From Pseudoalteromonas sp. 3D05 (GTDB lineage: Bacteria > Pseudomonadota > Gammaproteobacteria > Enterobacterales > Alteromonadaceae): a stretch of DNA of 64,000 bases. A program made the translations under genes and the position numbers. Positions 28,620 through 37,588 of the stretch are shown here, piece by piece. The notes under the pieces were generated by a model, which was not told the origin of the DNA, ran no database searches, and saw nothing but the letters and a program-made list of their open reading frames with translations. The number at the start of each line of letters is the position of its first letter. Within the stretch, counting starts at the first letter, position 1. The stretch lies in the NCBI RefSeq assembly GCF_002723455.1, contig NZ_PDUS01000003.1, forward strand, positions 35,983 through 99,982. Reading direction: 5' to 3'.

Positions 28620-28630
28620 AAAATGAATAG

Positions 28631-29314
28631 TTAACCTAATTTGGTTAATAGCTTCTTAGCGGCCAGCTCAGAACTTGCTGGGTTTTGACCTGTGATCACA
28701 AGGCCGTCTTCTAGTGCAAGTACACCCCAATCATCCGTTTTTTGATAATCGCCACCTTTTTTAATTAGCTCGTCTTCGACTAGAAATGGCACAATGTCAG
28801 TAAGTTGTACTGCTGCTTCTTCTGTATTACTAAAGCCTGTTACTTTTTTACCTGCAACTAATGCATTACCATCTGTATCTTTAATATTTAAAAATGCAGC
28901 GCTCGCATGGCAAACCGCGGCAACAGGTTTTTGCTGCTGAATAAAGTTCTCAATTAAGTTAATTGAGTCAGCGTTATCAACTAAATCCCATAGTGGGCCA
29001 TGGCCGCCTGGGTAAAATGCTGCATCAAAATCGCTGGCGTTTACTTCGCTTAAAATTTGGGTGTTAGCCATCAATGTTTTTGCTGCACTGTCGTTGTCAT
29101 AACGTTTAGTAGCATCCGTTTCAAAGTCGGCTAGTGTACTTGTCGGATCAATAGGTGGCTGACCACCTTCAGGTGATGCCAAGGTTACTTCTGCACCCGC
29201 ATCGATAAAGGCATAATAAGGGGCTGCGAATTCTTCTACCCAAAACCCTGTTTTTTCACCTGTATTGCCTAAATCAGCATGTGAAGTAAGAACCATAAGT
29301 ATTTTTTTAGCCAT
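28631..29314 (-). CDS. DJ-1/PfpI family protein, Hsp31-like
   Basis: This 227-aa cytoplasmic protein carries the nucleophile elbow VAAVCHASAAF with Cys135-His136 and an upstream Glu in GFWVEEFAAPY. The pattern DAAFYPGGHGPLWDL is typical of the Hsp31/YDR533C-like glyoxalase-III/deglycase branch. It may detoxify methylglyoxal; a methylglyoxal synthase gene exists 19 kb away. AAGGAA precedes ATG 29314. It is divergent from a LysR regulator gene, with a 264-bp repeat element between the two. Confidence 0.88.
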   Translation of the reverse strand: MAKKILMVLTSHADLGNTGEKTGFWVEEFAAPYYAFIDAGAEVTLASPEGGQPPIDPTSTLADFETDATKRYDNDSAAKTLMANTQILSEVNASDFDAAFYPGGHGPLWDLVDNADSINLIENFIQQQKPVAAVCHASAAFLNIKDTDGNALVAGKKVTGFSNTEEAAVQLTDIVPFLVEDELIKKGGDYQKTDDWGVLALEDGLVITGQNPASSELAAKKLLTKLG

Positions 29315-29426
29315 AACGATATTCCTTCTGATGAAATGAATTTTAATCTGTTAATTACTATATGCGCGAGGGTGAGCTTAAACAACGATGATAAATTTAA
29401 CTTTATTGATTTAAAAATTGATACAG

Positions 29427-29690
29427 TATACCCAAACCACCTCAAGATGCAGAATTCAGCGTTTCACAGGGGCTTAATATCAAGGCGTTACTTTGCAAGA
29501 ATGGCAGTCCCTTTTAAGAAGTAACAACGATGAGAGTAAGTCTCTGTGGAACGCCCAACGGGTTGGTTTAAAAGCGATTTATACTGCGTTATTGATTTTA
29601 ACAATAGAACCACTATTACTTGCAATCAATGCCTTGCCTAAATCGCTTTTAATTCCAACGACGCTCGCATCTTGAGGTAGTTTGGGTATA
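29427..29690 (+). mobile_element. 264-bp MITE-like element, family 2, copy 1
   Basis: The left end TATACCCAAACCACCTCAAG (29427 on) and its inverted counterpart ending at 29690 form 24-bp TIRs with one mismatch. The interior is non-coding and closely matches copy 2 at 30669-30933. It lies between the divergent DJ-1/PfpI and LysR genes, 25 bp before the LysR start codon. The outermost TA at both ends suggests a TA target duplication. Confidence 0.85.
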
Positions 29691-29714
29691 AATGAGTTTG
29701 AAGTTGGAGTGACT

Positions 29715-30638
29715 ATGAAAGTTTCGTTTGAACAATTAAAAAGTATGGTGGTTTTTGCACAAATTGTTGAGCAAGGCAGCTTAACGGCTGCGGCAAAACA
29801 GTTAGGTTTAACCCGCGCTGTGGCGAGCTATCATTTAAAAAAACTCGAAACTCAACTCGAAGTGAGTTTGCTAAATCGCTCGACACGGACCATGGCATTA
29901 ACAGAAGCGGGGATTGCCTATTATGAGCGTTGCCGGGTTATTACAGAGCAAGCGAATGCTGCAAACTTACAAATAGAAAACATTAAAAATGAGCCTCAGG
30001 GGTTATTAAAAATAAGCTGCCCCGTAAATGTTGGCATGCAACTGATAGTACCGGCTATTAATGACTTTAAACGCCAATACCCAAAAATCGATATCGACTT
30101 ACAGTTAAGCGATGAAGTTATTGATATTATTAAAGGTGGGTTTGATTTTGCTCTACGAGGGGTCGCTCTTGATGATTCAAACTTACAGGCAACCAAGCTG
30201 ACTGTAATGAGCACGTGTATTTGTGGCTCGCCAGATTACTTTGCTCACTTTGGTAAGCCTAAAACGCCGGAGCAACTAAAAGCACATAAATGGGTGGTGT
30301 ATCAGCTCGGGAGCAAAACACTGACATTACAAAAAGACGGCAAAAAATACAGTGTAATTATGCAAGGAGGGTTAAGCACCAATAATGCCGCAGCACGTAC
30401 CGCGTTTGTTGAAGCTGGGCACGGCATTGGACGAATTCCTCTTTATGATGCTTGGCCTAAAGTACAAGCTGGTTTATTAGAGATAGTGTTAGATGATTAT
30501 AAAAGCAAAGATATAGAGCTTTATGGCGTATTTCCGCCCGGCGGTGCAGGGTCTAAGAAGTTACGCCTCTTTATTGATTACCTTAAAAATTACTTTGTAA
30601 AAAAGCACACCGCTTTGGGTATGCTTAAAAGTAACTAA
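29715..30638 (+). CDS. LysR-family transcriptional regulator
   Basis: This 307-aa regulator has a winged-helix domain (residues 4-63, VFAQIVEQGSLTAAAKQLGLTRAVASYHLKKLE) and a periplasmic-binding-protein-like effector domain (about 90-295) of the CrgA/DsdC-like LysR subgroup. ATG 29715 has GGAG upstream; the longer TTG start at 29682 would begin inside the repeat element. Divergence from the DJ-1/PfpI gene suggests that gene as a target, but the inserted repeat has moved the two apart. Identical-family repeats flank the gene in direct orientation. Confidence 0.9.
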   Translation: MKVSFEQLKSMVVFAQIVEQGSLTAAAKQLGLTRAVASYHLKKLETQLEVSLLNRSTRTMALTEAGIAYYERCRVITEQANAANLQIENIKNEPQGLLKISCPVNVGMQLIVPAINDFKRQYPKIDIDLQLSDEVIDIIKGGFDFALRGVALDDSNLQATKLTVMSTCICGSPDYFAHFGKPKTPEQLKAHKWVVYQLGSKTLTLQKDGKKYSVIMQGGLSTNNAAARTAFVEAGHGIGRIPLYDAWPKVQAGLLEIVLDDYKSKDIELYGVFPPGGAGSKKLRLFIDYLKNYFVKKHTALGMLKSN

Positions 30639-30668
30639 CGCAGTAGCCAGCTGATTGCTTAAAATAAG

Positions 30669-30933
30669 TATACCCAAGCCACCTCAAGATGCAGAATTCA
30701 GCGTTTCACAGGGGCTTAATATCAAGGCGTTACTTTGCAAGAATGGCAGTCCCTTTTAAGAAGTAACAACGATGAGAGTAAGTCCCAGCGAAACGCCCTA
30801 TGGGTTGGTTTAAAAGCAATTTAAACTGCGTTATAGATTTTAACAATAGAACCATTATTACTTGCAATCTATGCCTTGCCTAAATCGCTTTTAATCCCAA
30901 CTGAAACTCGCATCTTGAGGTGGTTTAGGTATA
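30669..30933 (+). mobile_element. 265-bp MITE-like element, family 2, copy 2
   Basis: The ends TATACCCAAGCCACCTCAAG (from 30669) and GCATCTTGAGGTGGTTTAGG...TATA (to 30933) are inverted repeats. Its first ~115 bases are almost identical to copy 1 and the rest differs at scattered sites. It has the same orientation as copy 1, on the other side of the LysR gene. Its right end overlaps the last codons of the dienelactone hydrolase gene. Confidence 0.85.
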
Positions 30934-31665
30934 CAAAGTACGACTAAATAATGCCACCGCTTGCTGATACATCGCAATTGCAAGAGCAGGGTCGTAACGC
31001 GCCCCTTCGTCGCGCATAAAAGCGTGTTGTGCATTCACTTCTTGCCATTGATAGTTGATATTAGTAGCCACTGCTTGTTGGTAGATTTTATTGCGGCCTT
31101 CCTGTGGCACATGCGGGTCTTGCTTACCCCAAATAAAGTGAATTTCACCTTGAATGTCAGCCATACGTTCGAACGAATTATTGCCTGTCGCTGCTGGTAG
31201 GGTATCGCTGTGAATATCGGTAGCATATAAGCAAAAGGCTGCTTTAATTGCTGGGTTTAGTGCAGCTCTATAAGCTAAATGCCCACCAATACAGACACCC
31301 ATAGCGCCCACAGAGCCAGTACAATAATCTTGTGTTTGCGCAAAATCGATTAACGCTTGGGTGTCACTGTCATGAGATTCAAGTGGCTTTGCCCATTTAT
31401 CAGCGTTGCCTTTGTCTTTACCTTCATCGTCGTATGCAAGCACAGTTCCTAAAGGGTTTAACTCATGAAACACTTCTGGCACTAATACCACAAAGCCGTG
31501 ACCTGCTAAAAGTGCAGCGCTGCGTGCTATCGGGGCAGTTTGTTGGAAAATCTCAGAGTAAAAAATGATTGCCGGAAACTTACCATCGGCTTGAGGGCGA
31601 TAAACACTGGTACGCATAGTACCTGTTGCTGTTTCGATATCATGGCTTTGATGCTGAATAATCAT
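30925..31665 (-). CDS. Dienelactone hydrolase family protein
   Basis: This 246-aa alpha/beta hydrolase has the Cys nucleophile in GAMGVCIGGHLAYRAAL, the Asp in FIWGKQDPHVP and the His in NAQHAFMRDEGARYDP, the Cys-Asp-His triad of the family. It hydrolyses dienelactone-like or other esters in the cytoplasm; the true substrate is unknown. AAAGG precedes ATG 31665. The last two sense codons (Tyr, Thr) and the TAA stop lie within the end of repeat copy 2, so the native C-terminus was replaced on insertion. Confidence 0.88.
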   Translation of the reverse strand: MIIQHQSHDIETATGTMRTSVYRPQADGKFPAIIFYSEIFQQTAPIARSAALLAGHGFVVLVPEVFHELNPLGTVLAYDDEGKDKGNADKWAKPLESHDSDTQALIDFAQTQDYCTGSVGAMGVCIGGHLAYRAALNPAIKAAFCLYATDIHSDTLPAATGNNSFERMADIQGEIHFIWGKQDPHVPQEGRNKIYQQAVATNINYQWQEVNAQHAFMRDEGARYDPALAIAMYQQAVALFSRTLYT

Positions 31666-31714
31666 AATGCGCCTTTAGAGGGAAAATTAGCTTATCATAG
31701 CAAAGCATTACGCA

Positions 31715-32941
31715 TTACTCACTGTTTGCCATATTCATACAACTGGCATAATAACTCACCGTTGCAGGCCAATCTGAAAATATAGCTATTACGCCCACAT
31801 CTTGAGCTAATACATCAACCACCTTCATCATATCGCCATCGTTATTAATTGCCTGTTTTATTGATTGATAGTAATAGCCACCACCGTTATCAAGTGGGCC
31901 AGAGCGTTCAAGGCTCCATGCTATAAGTTTAAGTCCTGCGGCTTTAGCGGAAGTAGCGTAAAGGGATGGCGCAATCTGTTTGTTGTTATCAACAGTTAAT
32001 AGCATCCAAATCGGTGGAGCAAGAATACGTATGCCGTCATTATAGAGCTCAGTCATACTTGGTTGCCAAGTAGCAGGGTTGTTTGGGTCGAAATTAGTTG
32101 TTTCGTCGCGACCATCTAAGTACACGCTGTTATTTGCAAATTCAGGATTATTGTTTATCCAATACTTTACGTCATCAAGATTAAATGACTGGGGAAAAAC
32201 ATGTTCACTCGGCACATTTTGTTCAGTGTATTCATCCAGCACTTTTTGCGCATACTGAGCCTGTGTAAAGCCATTAAACGGCATTGGTACTTGCGGTGAT
32301 TTTAGCTCTGGGGTCATTTTTACGCCCAGCTGCTTGAATAGGGCAATGCTTTGTTTATGGCTCATTAGTGTGCCATTACTTGCGTATAAATCAGTGCGCC
32401 AACTAGGCGTACCATTCAAATACTCAGCGATTGTGGTGGCTTGGTTATTGGCGCCGTCCATTTTACCTTTCAGTGTTAAAAACTCAGCGAGGGTAATATC
32501 ACTGGTACAGCATTTTACTTGAGCTGGTTGGCCGCTCTTTGCAGGTTGAAATGGCACGGTGCATTTTGCGGCTAGTTCCGGCACGGCTAAAATATTGGTG
32601 GTGGTATGTAAATCACATTGGGAGTGGCGACACACCAGTTCTTTATCTTTGGTAAAAGCTACATCGCACTCTAAAACACCCGCGCCCATTCGCGCTGCTG
32701 CGACATAAGACTCTTCAGTATGCTCAGGGTATTGCATCGGCGCACCACGATGACCAATGGAAAAGTCTGTTTTGTAAAAAGGGCCTTCGCTGCATGCTTG
32801 CAGTTGTGTTTTTAACTCACTGGTTGGCATCTTGTTAATAAGATAATAGGGCCTAGAGCCCACTTGAACATTTGAGCCTTGCGGTGTTTGACTACAGGCG
32901 CTCAATAATAGTATCAAAGATGTACAAATCAGTAATTTCAT
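31715..32941 (-). CDS. Glycerophosphodiester phosphodiesterase lipoprotein
   Basis: This 408-aa lipoprotein has signal [16 protein letters not shown]. The GDPD domain opens with [46 protein letters not shown], giving the catalytic His, metal-binding Glu/Asp and second His. It releases glycerol-3-phosphate from glycerophosphodiesters in the periplasm. ATG 32941 puts the lipobox in place; the longer frame to 32989 would overlap the EamA gene. It is larger than GlpQ (about 335-358 aa) because of inserts around the CCTSD region, a variant seen in other marine gammaproteobacteria. Confidence 0.88.
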   Translation of the reverse strand: MKLLICTSLILLLSACSQTPQGSNVQVGSRPYYLINKMPTSELKTQLQACSEGPFYKTDFSIGHRGAPMQYPEHTEESYVAAARMGAGVLECDVAFTKDKELVCRHSQCDLHTTTNILAVPELAAKCTVPFQPAKSGQPAQVKCCTSDITLAEFLTLKGKMDGANNQATTIAEYLNGTPSWRTDLYASNGTLMSHKQSIALFKQLGVKMTPELKSPQVPMPFNGFTQAQYAQKVLDEYTEQNVPSEHVFPQSFNLDDVKYWINNNPEFANNSVYLDGRDETTNFDPNNPATWQPSMTELYNDGIRILAPPIWMLLTVDNNKQIAPSLYATSAKAAGLKLIAWSLERSGPLDNGGGYYYQSIKQAINNDGDMMKVVDVLAQDVGVIAIFSDWPATVSYYASCMNMANSE

Positions 32942-32969
32942 AAAACCCTCACAATTAACTAATGACAGT

Positions 32970-33830
32970 CTAGGCTTTATTTGTGGCATTTCTATTAAGG
33001 TACTGATTTAAAAGCAGTGCTAACACAATAATGGCGCCCCCAATACTGAGCTTTATAAGGTCGGCCTCGCGATTCCAAATAATAACATTAACCAAAATCC
33101 CGGCGGGAATGAGTAAGTTATTCATGACTGCTAAGCCGCCAACGTTAACCTGAGTTGCCCCTTTGTTCCATGCAAAATAACCAAAGCCAGAGGCAATTGC
33201 GCCCAAGTAAATAAGAATTCCCCATTGGGTGCTGGTGGTGGGAAGCTTGCTGGTATCACCAAATAGAGCAAAACATACACATGCAACAATTAGTGCGCCA
33301 ACAAAAAACCAACCAAACACAGTACGTTGTGGTAGCTCACTGCCAGCCATTAAGCGTTTGTAGGTGACTTGCCCGGTGGCAAAGCAAATATTTGCAGCTT
33401 GAACCAGTAATAGCCCTGTAACAAAATGCTCATCAATACCTTGATAGCGAATAGCCACCGCTCCGGCAATTGCCAACAGTGCGACAAACAAATATTGGGG
33501 GTTAAAGCGCCGTTCAAGTACATCGTTTAACAGTGCGATATATAAAGGTGTCATTACAGTAAAGAGTAATACTTCGGGCACGCTGAGGTATAAAAAAGAG
33601 TGGTAATAAAAGCCATACATGGCACCTAGTTGTACTGCGCCAATTAGCATGAGCTTTGTAATGACTACCTTGGGTATGGTTGTAAACTTTAAAAACGGTA
33701 AAAATACTAATGTTGCTAAGGCTACACGCATTAACACGCTAAACCATGCATCAACCTGGCCTGCCAAATACACGCCGATTAAACTAAACGAAAAAGCCCA
33801 AAGTAGGGTAGTTGTGAAAAGGTAGGTCAT
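32970..33830 (-). CDS. DMT-superfamily EamA transporter
   Basis: This 286-aa inner-membrane protein has ten predicted helices in two EamA repeats, of the CarO/RhtA-like type; the start [23 protein letters not shown] is typical. It probably exports amino acids or other metabolites; the substrate is not assignable. It is 28 bp upstream of the GDPD gene in the same direction, so likely one transcript. Confidence 0.87.
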   Translation of the reverse strand: MTYLFTTTLLWAFSFSLIGVYLAGQVDAWFSVLMRVALATLVFLPFLKFTTIPKVVITKLMLIGAVQLGAMYGFYYHSFLYLSVPEVLLFTVMTPLYIALLNDVLERRFNPQYLFVALLAIAGAVAIRYQGIDEHFVTGLLLVQAANICFATGQVTYKRLMAGSELPQRTVFGWFFVGALIVACVCFALFGDTSKLPTTSTQWGILIYLGAIASGFGYFAWNKGATQVNVGGLAVMNNLLIPAGILVNVIIWNREADLIKLSIGGAIIVLALLLNQYLNRNATNKA

Positions 33831-33868
33831 GATTTTACATCAGTAATTTTAAAGCCTTACTATAACAA

Positions 33869-33894
33869 AAAGCCCGCAACAGTGTGCGGGCTTT
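33869..33894 (-). terminator. Rho-independent terminator after the M3 peptidase
   Basis: AAAGCCCGCA / TGCGGGCTTT 10-bp stem, 6-nt loop, 20 bp beyond the minus-strand stop, with A/T tracts on both sides. Confidence 0.85.
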
Positions 33895-33914
33895 ATTACT
33901 AAATTAAGTAGTTA

Positions 33915-36047
33915 TTATTCTACTAAACCACGGCGCTTAAGTAATGCGTCTGTAGTTGGCTTTTGACCACGAAACTCAATGTAGCTTTGCATTAAGTCAC
34001 GGCTGTTACCTTTTGATAAAATTTCTTTACGGAAGTTATCACCGTTTTCACGAGTAAGGCCGCCTTGCTCAGTCATATGAGCAAATGCATCGGCTGCAAA
34101 TACTTCAGTCCAAAGGTAGGCGTAGTAACCCGCAGAGTAACCACCAGCAAAAGTATGGCTAAAGTAGCAAGACTTATAGCGTGGAGGTACTGGGTAATAA
34201 GCAATACCGTGCTTTTCTAGGGCCTCGTGTTCAAACTTTTGAACATCAGTGATTTCAGTGTCAGAACCAAATGAGTGCCACTCCATATCAAGTAATGCAG
34301 CTGCTAAATACTCAGTTGTACCAAAACCTTGGTTAAAGTTTTGTGACTCTAGTACTTTATCCAGAAGCTCTTTTGGGATTGGCTCCCCCGTTTTGTAGTG
34401 TTTAGCGTAGTTCGCAAGCACTGTTGGTTCAATATTCCAATCTTCGTGAGCTTGTGACGGGAACTCAACAAAGTCACGTGCTGTTGCAGTACCTGCAAGG
34501 CTTGGGTATTTAACGTCTGAGAATAAACCGTGCGCTGCATGACCAAATTCATGGAACATGGTCGTTACTTCAGAGAAGGTCATTAAGGTTGGTTGACCTT
34601 CTGCAGGCTTAGGAATATTTTGCGCGTTATAAATAACTGGTTTTGTGCCTTTTAAGCCACTTTGGCCAACGTATGCACTCATCCATGCACCGCCACGTTT
34701 ACCTTCACGTGCATACGGGTCCATATAGAACAAGCCAATTGCGCTGCCATCAGCGTCAAATACTTCAAATGCCATTACGTCTTCGTGATAAAGCGGTAAA
34801 TCTTTACGCTCTTTAAACGTAATACCGTACAGTTTTTCCATTGCGAAGAACATGCCGTCGTGGATAACAGATTGCATTTCAAAGTATGGCTTAACTAACG
34901 CTGGATCTAAGTCATATTTAGCTTGGCGGACTTTTTCTGAATAAAATGCCCAGTCCCAAGGTTGTAAAGCAAAAGTTTCACCTGATGCATCAATTACTTT
35001 TTGAATTTCAGCCGCTTCAGCTTTCGCTTTGTGAACAGCTTTTGGCGCTAAGTCATCAAGTATGCCGTATACATTCTCGGTCGTTTTAGCCATTCTGGTA
35101 GTCATTACATAGGATGCCCAGTCTTTATAACCTAACAACTCCGCTTTTTGTGCACGTAAGTTGGTTTCTTTGATGATGATAGGGCCATTTGTATCTTGTG
35201 CACGTGTTGCAGATGCTTTGAAAATACGCTCACGTAGTTTACGGTTTTCTAGGCTGCTTAAAATTGGCTGCTGAGTGGTGTTCACAAGCGTGATCATGTA
35301 ACCTTCTTTGCCTGCTTTTTTAGCGGCAGCGGCTAAGCTCTCTATATGTCCTTCAGATAGGCCAGCAAGTTCGCTTTTATCTGTTACTAGAATCACATCT
35401 TCTTTAAATGACTTTAAAACATTTTGTGAGAAAGCCGTTGATAATTTTGCAAGTTCCGCGTTAATTTCACGCATCTTTGATTTTTGAGTTTCATCAAGTT
35501 TTGCGCCAGCATTGACAAACTTAGTGTAATAAAAATCGACAAGTCTTTGATCTTCTGCACTTAACTTAGCTTTGTTGTTGTAAATGCTTTCAACACGTTG
35601 AAACAACGCTTTATTAAGGTAAATATCGTCTGAGTGAGCAGAAAGCACAGGAGCCATCTTCGCAGCAATACGTTGGTACTCACTATCAGAGATTAAGCCA
35701 GATAAGTTGTAAAATGCTGTTGATACTCTATCGAGTAGCTCACCTGAGAGTTCAAGTTCGACTAAAGTGTTCTTAAAAGTAGCCGGCTTAGGATTATTTG
35801 CGATGGCTGCAATTTCAGCTTTTTGCTGTGCAATACCTGCATCGAATACAGGTTCATAGTCTTTAGTGCCAAACTTATCAAATTCTGGCGCCATATACTG
35901 TAATGGGCTTGGCTTCATCAAAACGTTATCAACACTAACTGTTTGTACTTGCGTTGCTTGTTCAGTTGAGTCTTCAACTTGTTGTGAACTACAAGCTGAT
36001 AATAGTAAAGCGCTAGCAATAGTGCTAGCGATGAGAGATTTGCGCAT
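33915..36047 (-). CDS. M3-family zinc metallopeptidase lipoprotein (Dcp-like)
   Basis: This 710-aa thimet/Dcp-type peptidase has a lipoprotein signal (MRKSLIASTIASALLLSAC), so it is anchored in the envelope, unlike soluble E. coli Dcp. The zinc site is MFHEFGHAAHGLFSDV (HEFGH) with the downstream Glu in the SQAHEDW segment; the C-terminal RYKSCYFSHTFAGGYSAGYYAYLW loop closes over short peptides. It likely trims C-terminal dipeptides from oligopeptides. ATG 36047 has GGAG upstream; the extra 15 residues to 36092 are not family-like. Confidence 0.92.
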   Translation of the reverse strand: MRKSLIASTIASALLLSACSSQQVEDSTEQATQVQTVSVDNVLMKPSPLQYMAPEFDKFGTKDYEPVFDAGIAQQKAEIAAIANNPKPATFKNTLVELELSGELLDRVSTAFYNLSGLISDSEYQRIAAKMAPVLSAHSDDIYLNKALFQRVESIYNNKAKLSAEDQRLVDFYYTKFVNAGAKLDETQKSKMREINAELAKLSTAFSQNVLKSFKEDVILVTDKSELAGLSEGHIESLAAAAKKAGKEGYMITLVNTTQQPILSSLENRKLRERIFKASATRAQDTNGPIIIKETNLRAQKAELLGYKDWASYVMTTRMAKTTENVYGILDDLAPKAVHKAKAEAAEIQKVIDASGETFALQPWDWAFYSEKVRQAKYDLDPALVKPYFEMQSVIHDGMFFAMEKLYGITFKERKDLPLYHEDVMAFEVFDADGSAIGLFYMDPYAREGKRGGAWMSAYVGQSGLKGTKPVIYNAQNIPKPAEGQPTLMTFSEVTTMFHEFGHAAHGLFSDVKYPSLAGTATARDFVEFPSQAHEDWNIEPTVLANYAKHYKTGEPIPKELLDKVLESQNFNQGFGTTEYLAAALLDMEWHSFGSDTEITDVQKFEHEALEKHGIAYYPVPPRYKSCYFSHTFAGGYSAGYYAYLWTEVFAADAFAHMTEQGGLTRENGDNFRKEILSKGNSRDLMQSYIEFRGQKPTTDALLKRRGLVE

Positions 36048-36253
36048 AAAAGCTCCAATATAAGAATAAGCCTTAAAGTGTGATAAAGGCATTAACCAAC
36101 TAACTTAGCAAATTTTAGATTATATACAATTAAGTTTATCGAATTAATGAGTCAGTTGGGCGCAAAATAGAAGTTTTAGGGATAAAAATAGCGGTCTTGT
36201 GTTAAAAGCCGCTTAAATTTGATTGTTTGCACGACGTCATTTTTTATCGTAGA

Positions 36254-36404
36254 CCCTAGGAAGAACCCTTTGGGCAGCGCATGTTTGGCATTTATACTGC
36301 GTTATCGCCTATTTATGAGGAACAACCACACTGCTTAGGCGCTGCCTTGCCTAAATACCAAACATACTGCTGCAAAATTAATCACGAAAGGTCAACACGC
36401 CCTA
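36254..36404 (-). repeat. Half copy (copy B) of family 1 MITE
   Basis: 151 bp almost identical, in reverse orientation, to the left half of copy A (11681-11830), ending at 36404 with AAAGGTCAACACGCCCTA. The homology stops at the internal CCTAGGG junction, so the right half is missing. The element gives the same translated string KYQTYCCKINHERSTRPS in both copies, showing their near identity. It sits just before a MscS-type channel gene and is open in its reading frame. Confidence 0.85.
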
Positions 36405-36511
36405 GTGCTTTTACAATAAATAGCATAATGGCCTTAGCAATAACGTATTTTAGACGTACTATGGCTTTATTGAAGTTTTTCTACGCTGACTTACGCTCAT
36501 TTTGGACCACT

Positions 36512-37381
36512 ATGAACTTAGATAAAATTACTTACTATTTAAATTATGTATTGTTCACTTACGGTGAAGTCAGTATTACCGTGTCTAAAATAATTCAAGT
36601 TCCCCTTATATTGTTTGCGATGTGGTTTGTGGTCACGCGAACAGGGCGCCTAATTAAGAAGGCATTACTGGCCCAAAAATTGAGTCCTGATGCGGTACTA
36701 TTATTTACGCGTATTTATTTAGTACTTTGCATTGCGATACTTGTTTTTACAACTTTAGAAGTACTGAGCATTCCTTTAACTGCATTTGCTTTTGTTTCAG
36801 GGGCTATTGCTATTGGTGTTGGTTTTGGCGCACAGAATATTATTAATAATTTTATAAGTGGTTGGATTCTGATGTGGGAACGTCCGATTAGAATTGGAGA
36901 CTTCTTGGAAGTTGGAACTGCTAAAGGCGTTGTTGAAACAATAAAAACGCGATCAACACGGATCCGTCGAAACGACGGTGTTCATATGCTAGTACCAAAC
37001 AGCCAGTTATTAGAAAACACAGTAACAAACTGGACTTTGATAGATCGCAATGCACGCTCTTCCGTCAGTGTTGGTGTTGCTTATGGTTCAGACGTGGTGC
37101 TGGTGGAAAAGCTAATTATGCAGGTGCTTAATGAAAACACATCAATTTTACCGGCTCCCGCAGCATCTGTGTTCTTTGATGATTTTGGTGAAAGTTCACT
37201 GGTGTTTAATGCTGTTTTTTGGGTGTGTGCTGAATCGGAGACCATGCTTAGAAAAGTCCGTAGTGATATTCGATTTAGTATTTATAAAATATTCGAAGCG
37301 CATAATGTGGTTATTTCTTTCCCACAACGCGATATTCATATTGATGGTGAAATAGCATTGACGCGCAAAAAGCATCATTGA
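36512..37381 (+). CDS. Small mechanosensitive channel (MscS family)
   Basis: This inner-membrane channel of 289 aa from ATG 36512 opens under membrane tension to release solutes in hypo-osmotic shock. It has three or so helices, the pore-lining TM3 segment AFVSGAIAIGVGFGAQNIINNFISGWILMWERPIRIGDFLEV and a C-terminal beta/cage domain (to SFPQRDIHI). ATG 36512 has GGA nearby and begins just before the first helix; 36428 and 36461 are alternatives. The frame stays open back through the repeat copy B to 36281, so a longer fused protein is formally possible but unlikely. Confidence 0.85.
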   Translation: MNLDKITYYLNYVLFTYGEVSITVSKIIQVPLILFAMWFVVTRTGRLIKKALLAQKLSPDAVLLFTRIYLVLCIAILVFTTLEVLSIPLTAFAFVSGAIAIGVGFGAQNIINNFISGWILMWERPIRIGDFLEVGTAKGVVETIKTRSTRIRRNDGVHMLVPNSQLLENTVTNWTLIDRNARSSVSVGVAYGSDVVLVEKLIMQVLNENTSILPAPAASVFFDDFGESSLVFNAVFWVCAESETMLRKVRSDIRFSIYKIFEAHNVVISFPQRDIHIDGEIALTRKKHH

Positions 37382-37588
37382 AGCTCAAATTACGTTGTGG
37401 CGCTAACCTCGGTTACAGTTGTTTACATTTGAGGTTCGTGTAAAAGGTAATAATTATCAATACATTAAAGCATAGTCGGTTTATTTAGGTAGTTGAAAGT
37501 CTATACGGCTATTTAAATTGTTGAAGATAAAGGTACAATTCAAGTGTTAATGAGAGTTCGCTCTATGTTGTCATTACTTGGAAAAACC

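Noticed and set aside
29427..30933. Composite transposon carrying LysR
   Set aside because: There is no transposase and no visible flanking duplication of the whole block; only the repeat pair itself is claimed.
36281..36511. Extra N-terminal 77 residues of the MscS-type channel gene
   Set aside because: The first 42 residues are encoded by a repeat element and the rest lacks channel features; no ribosome binding site supports 36281.
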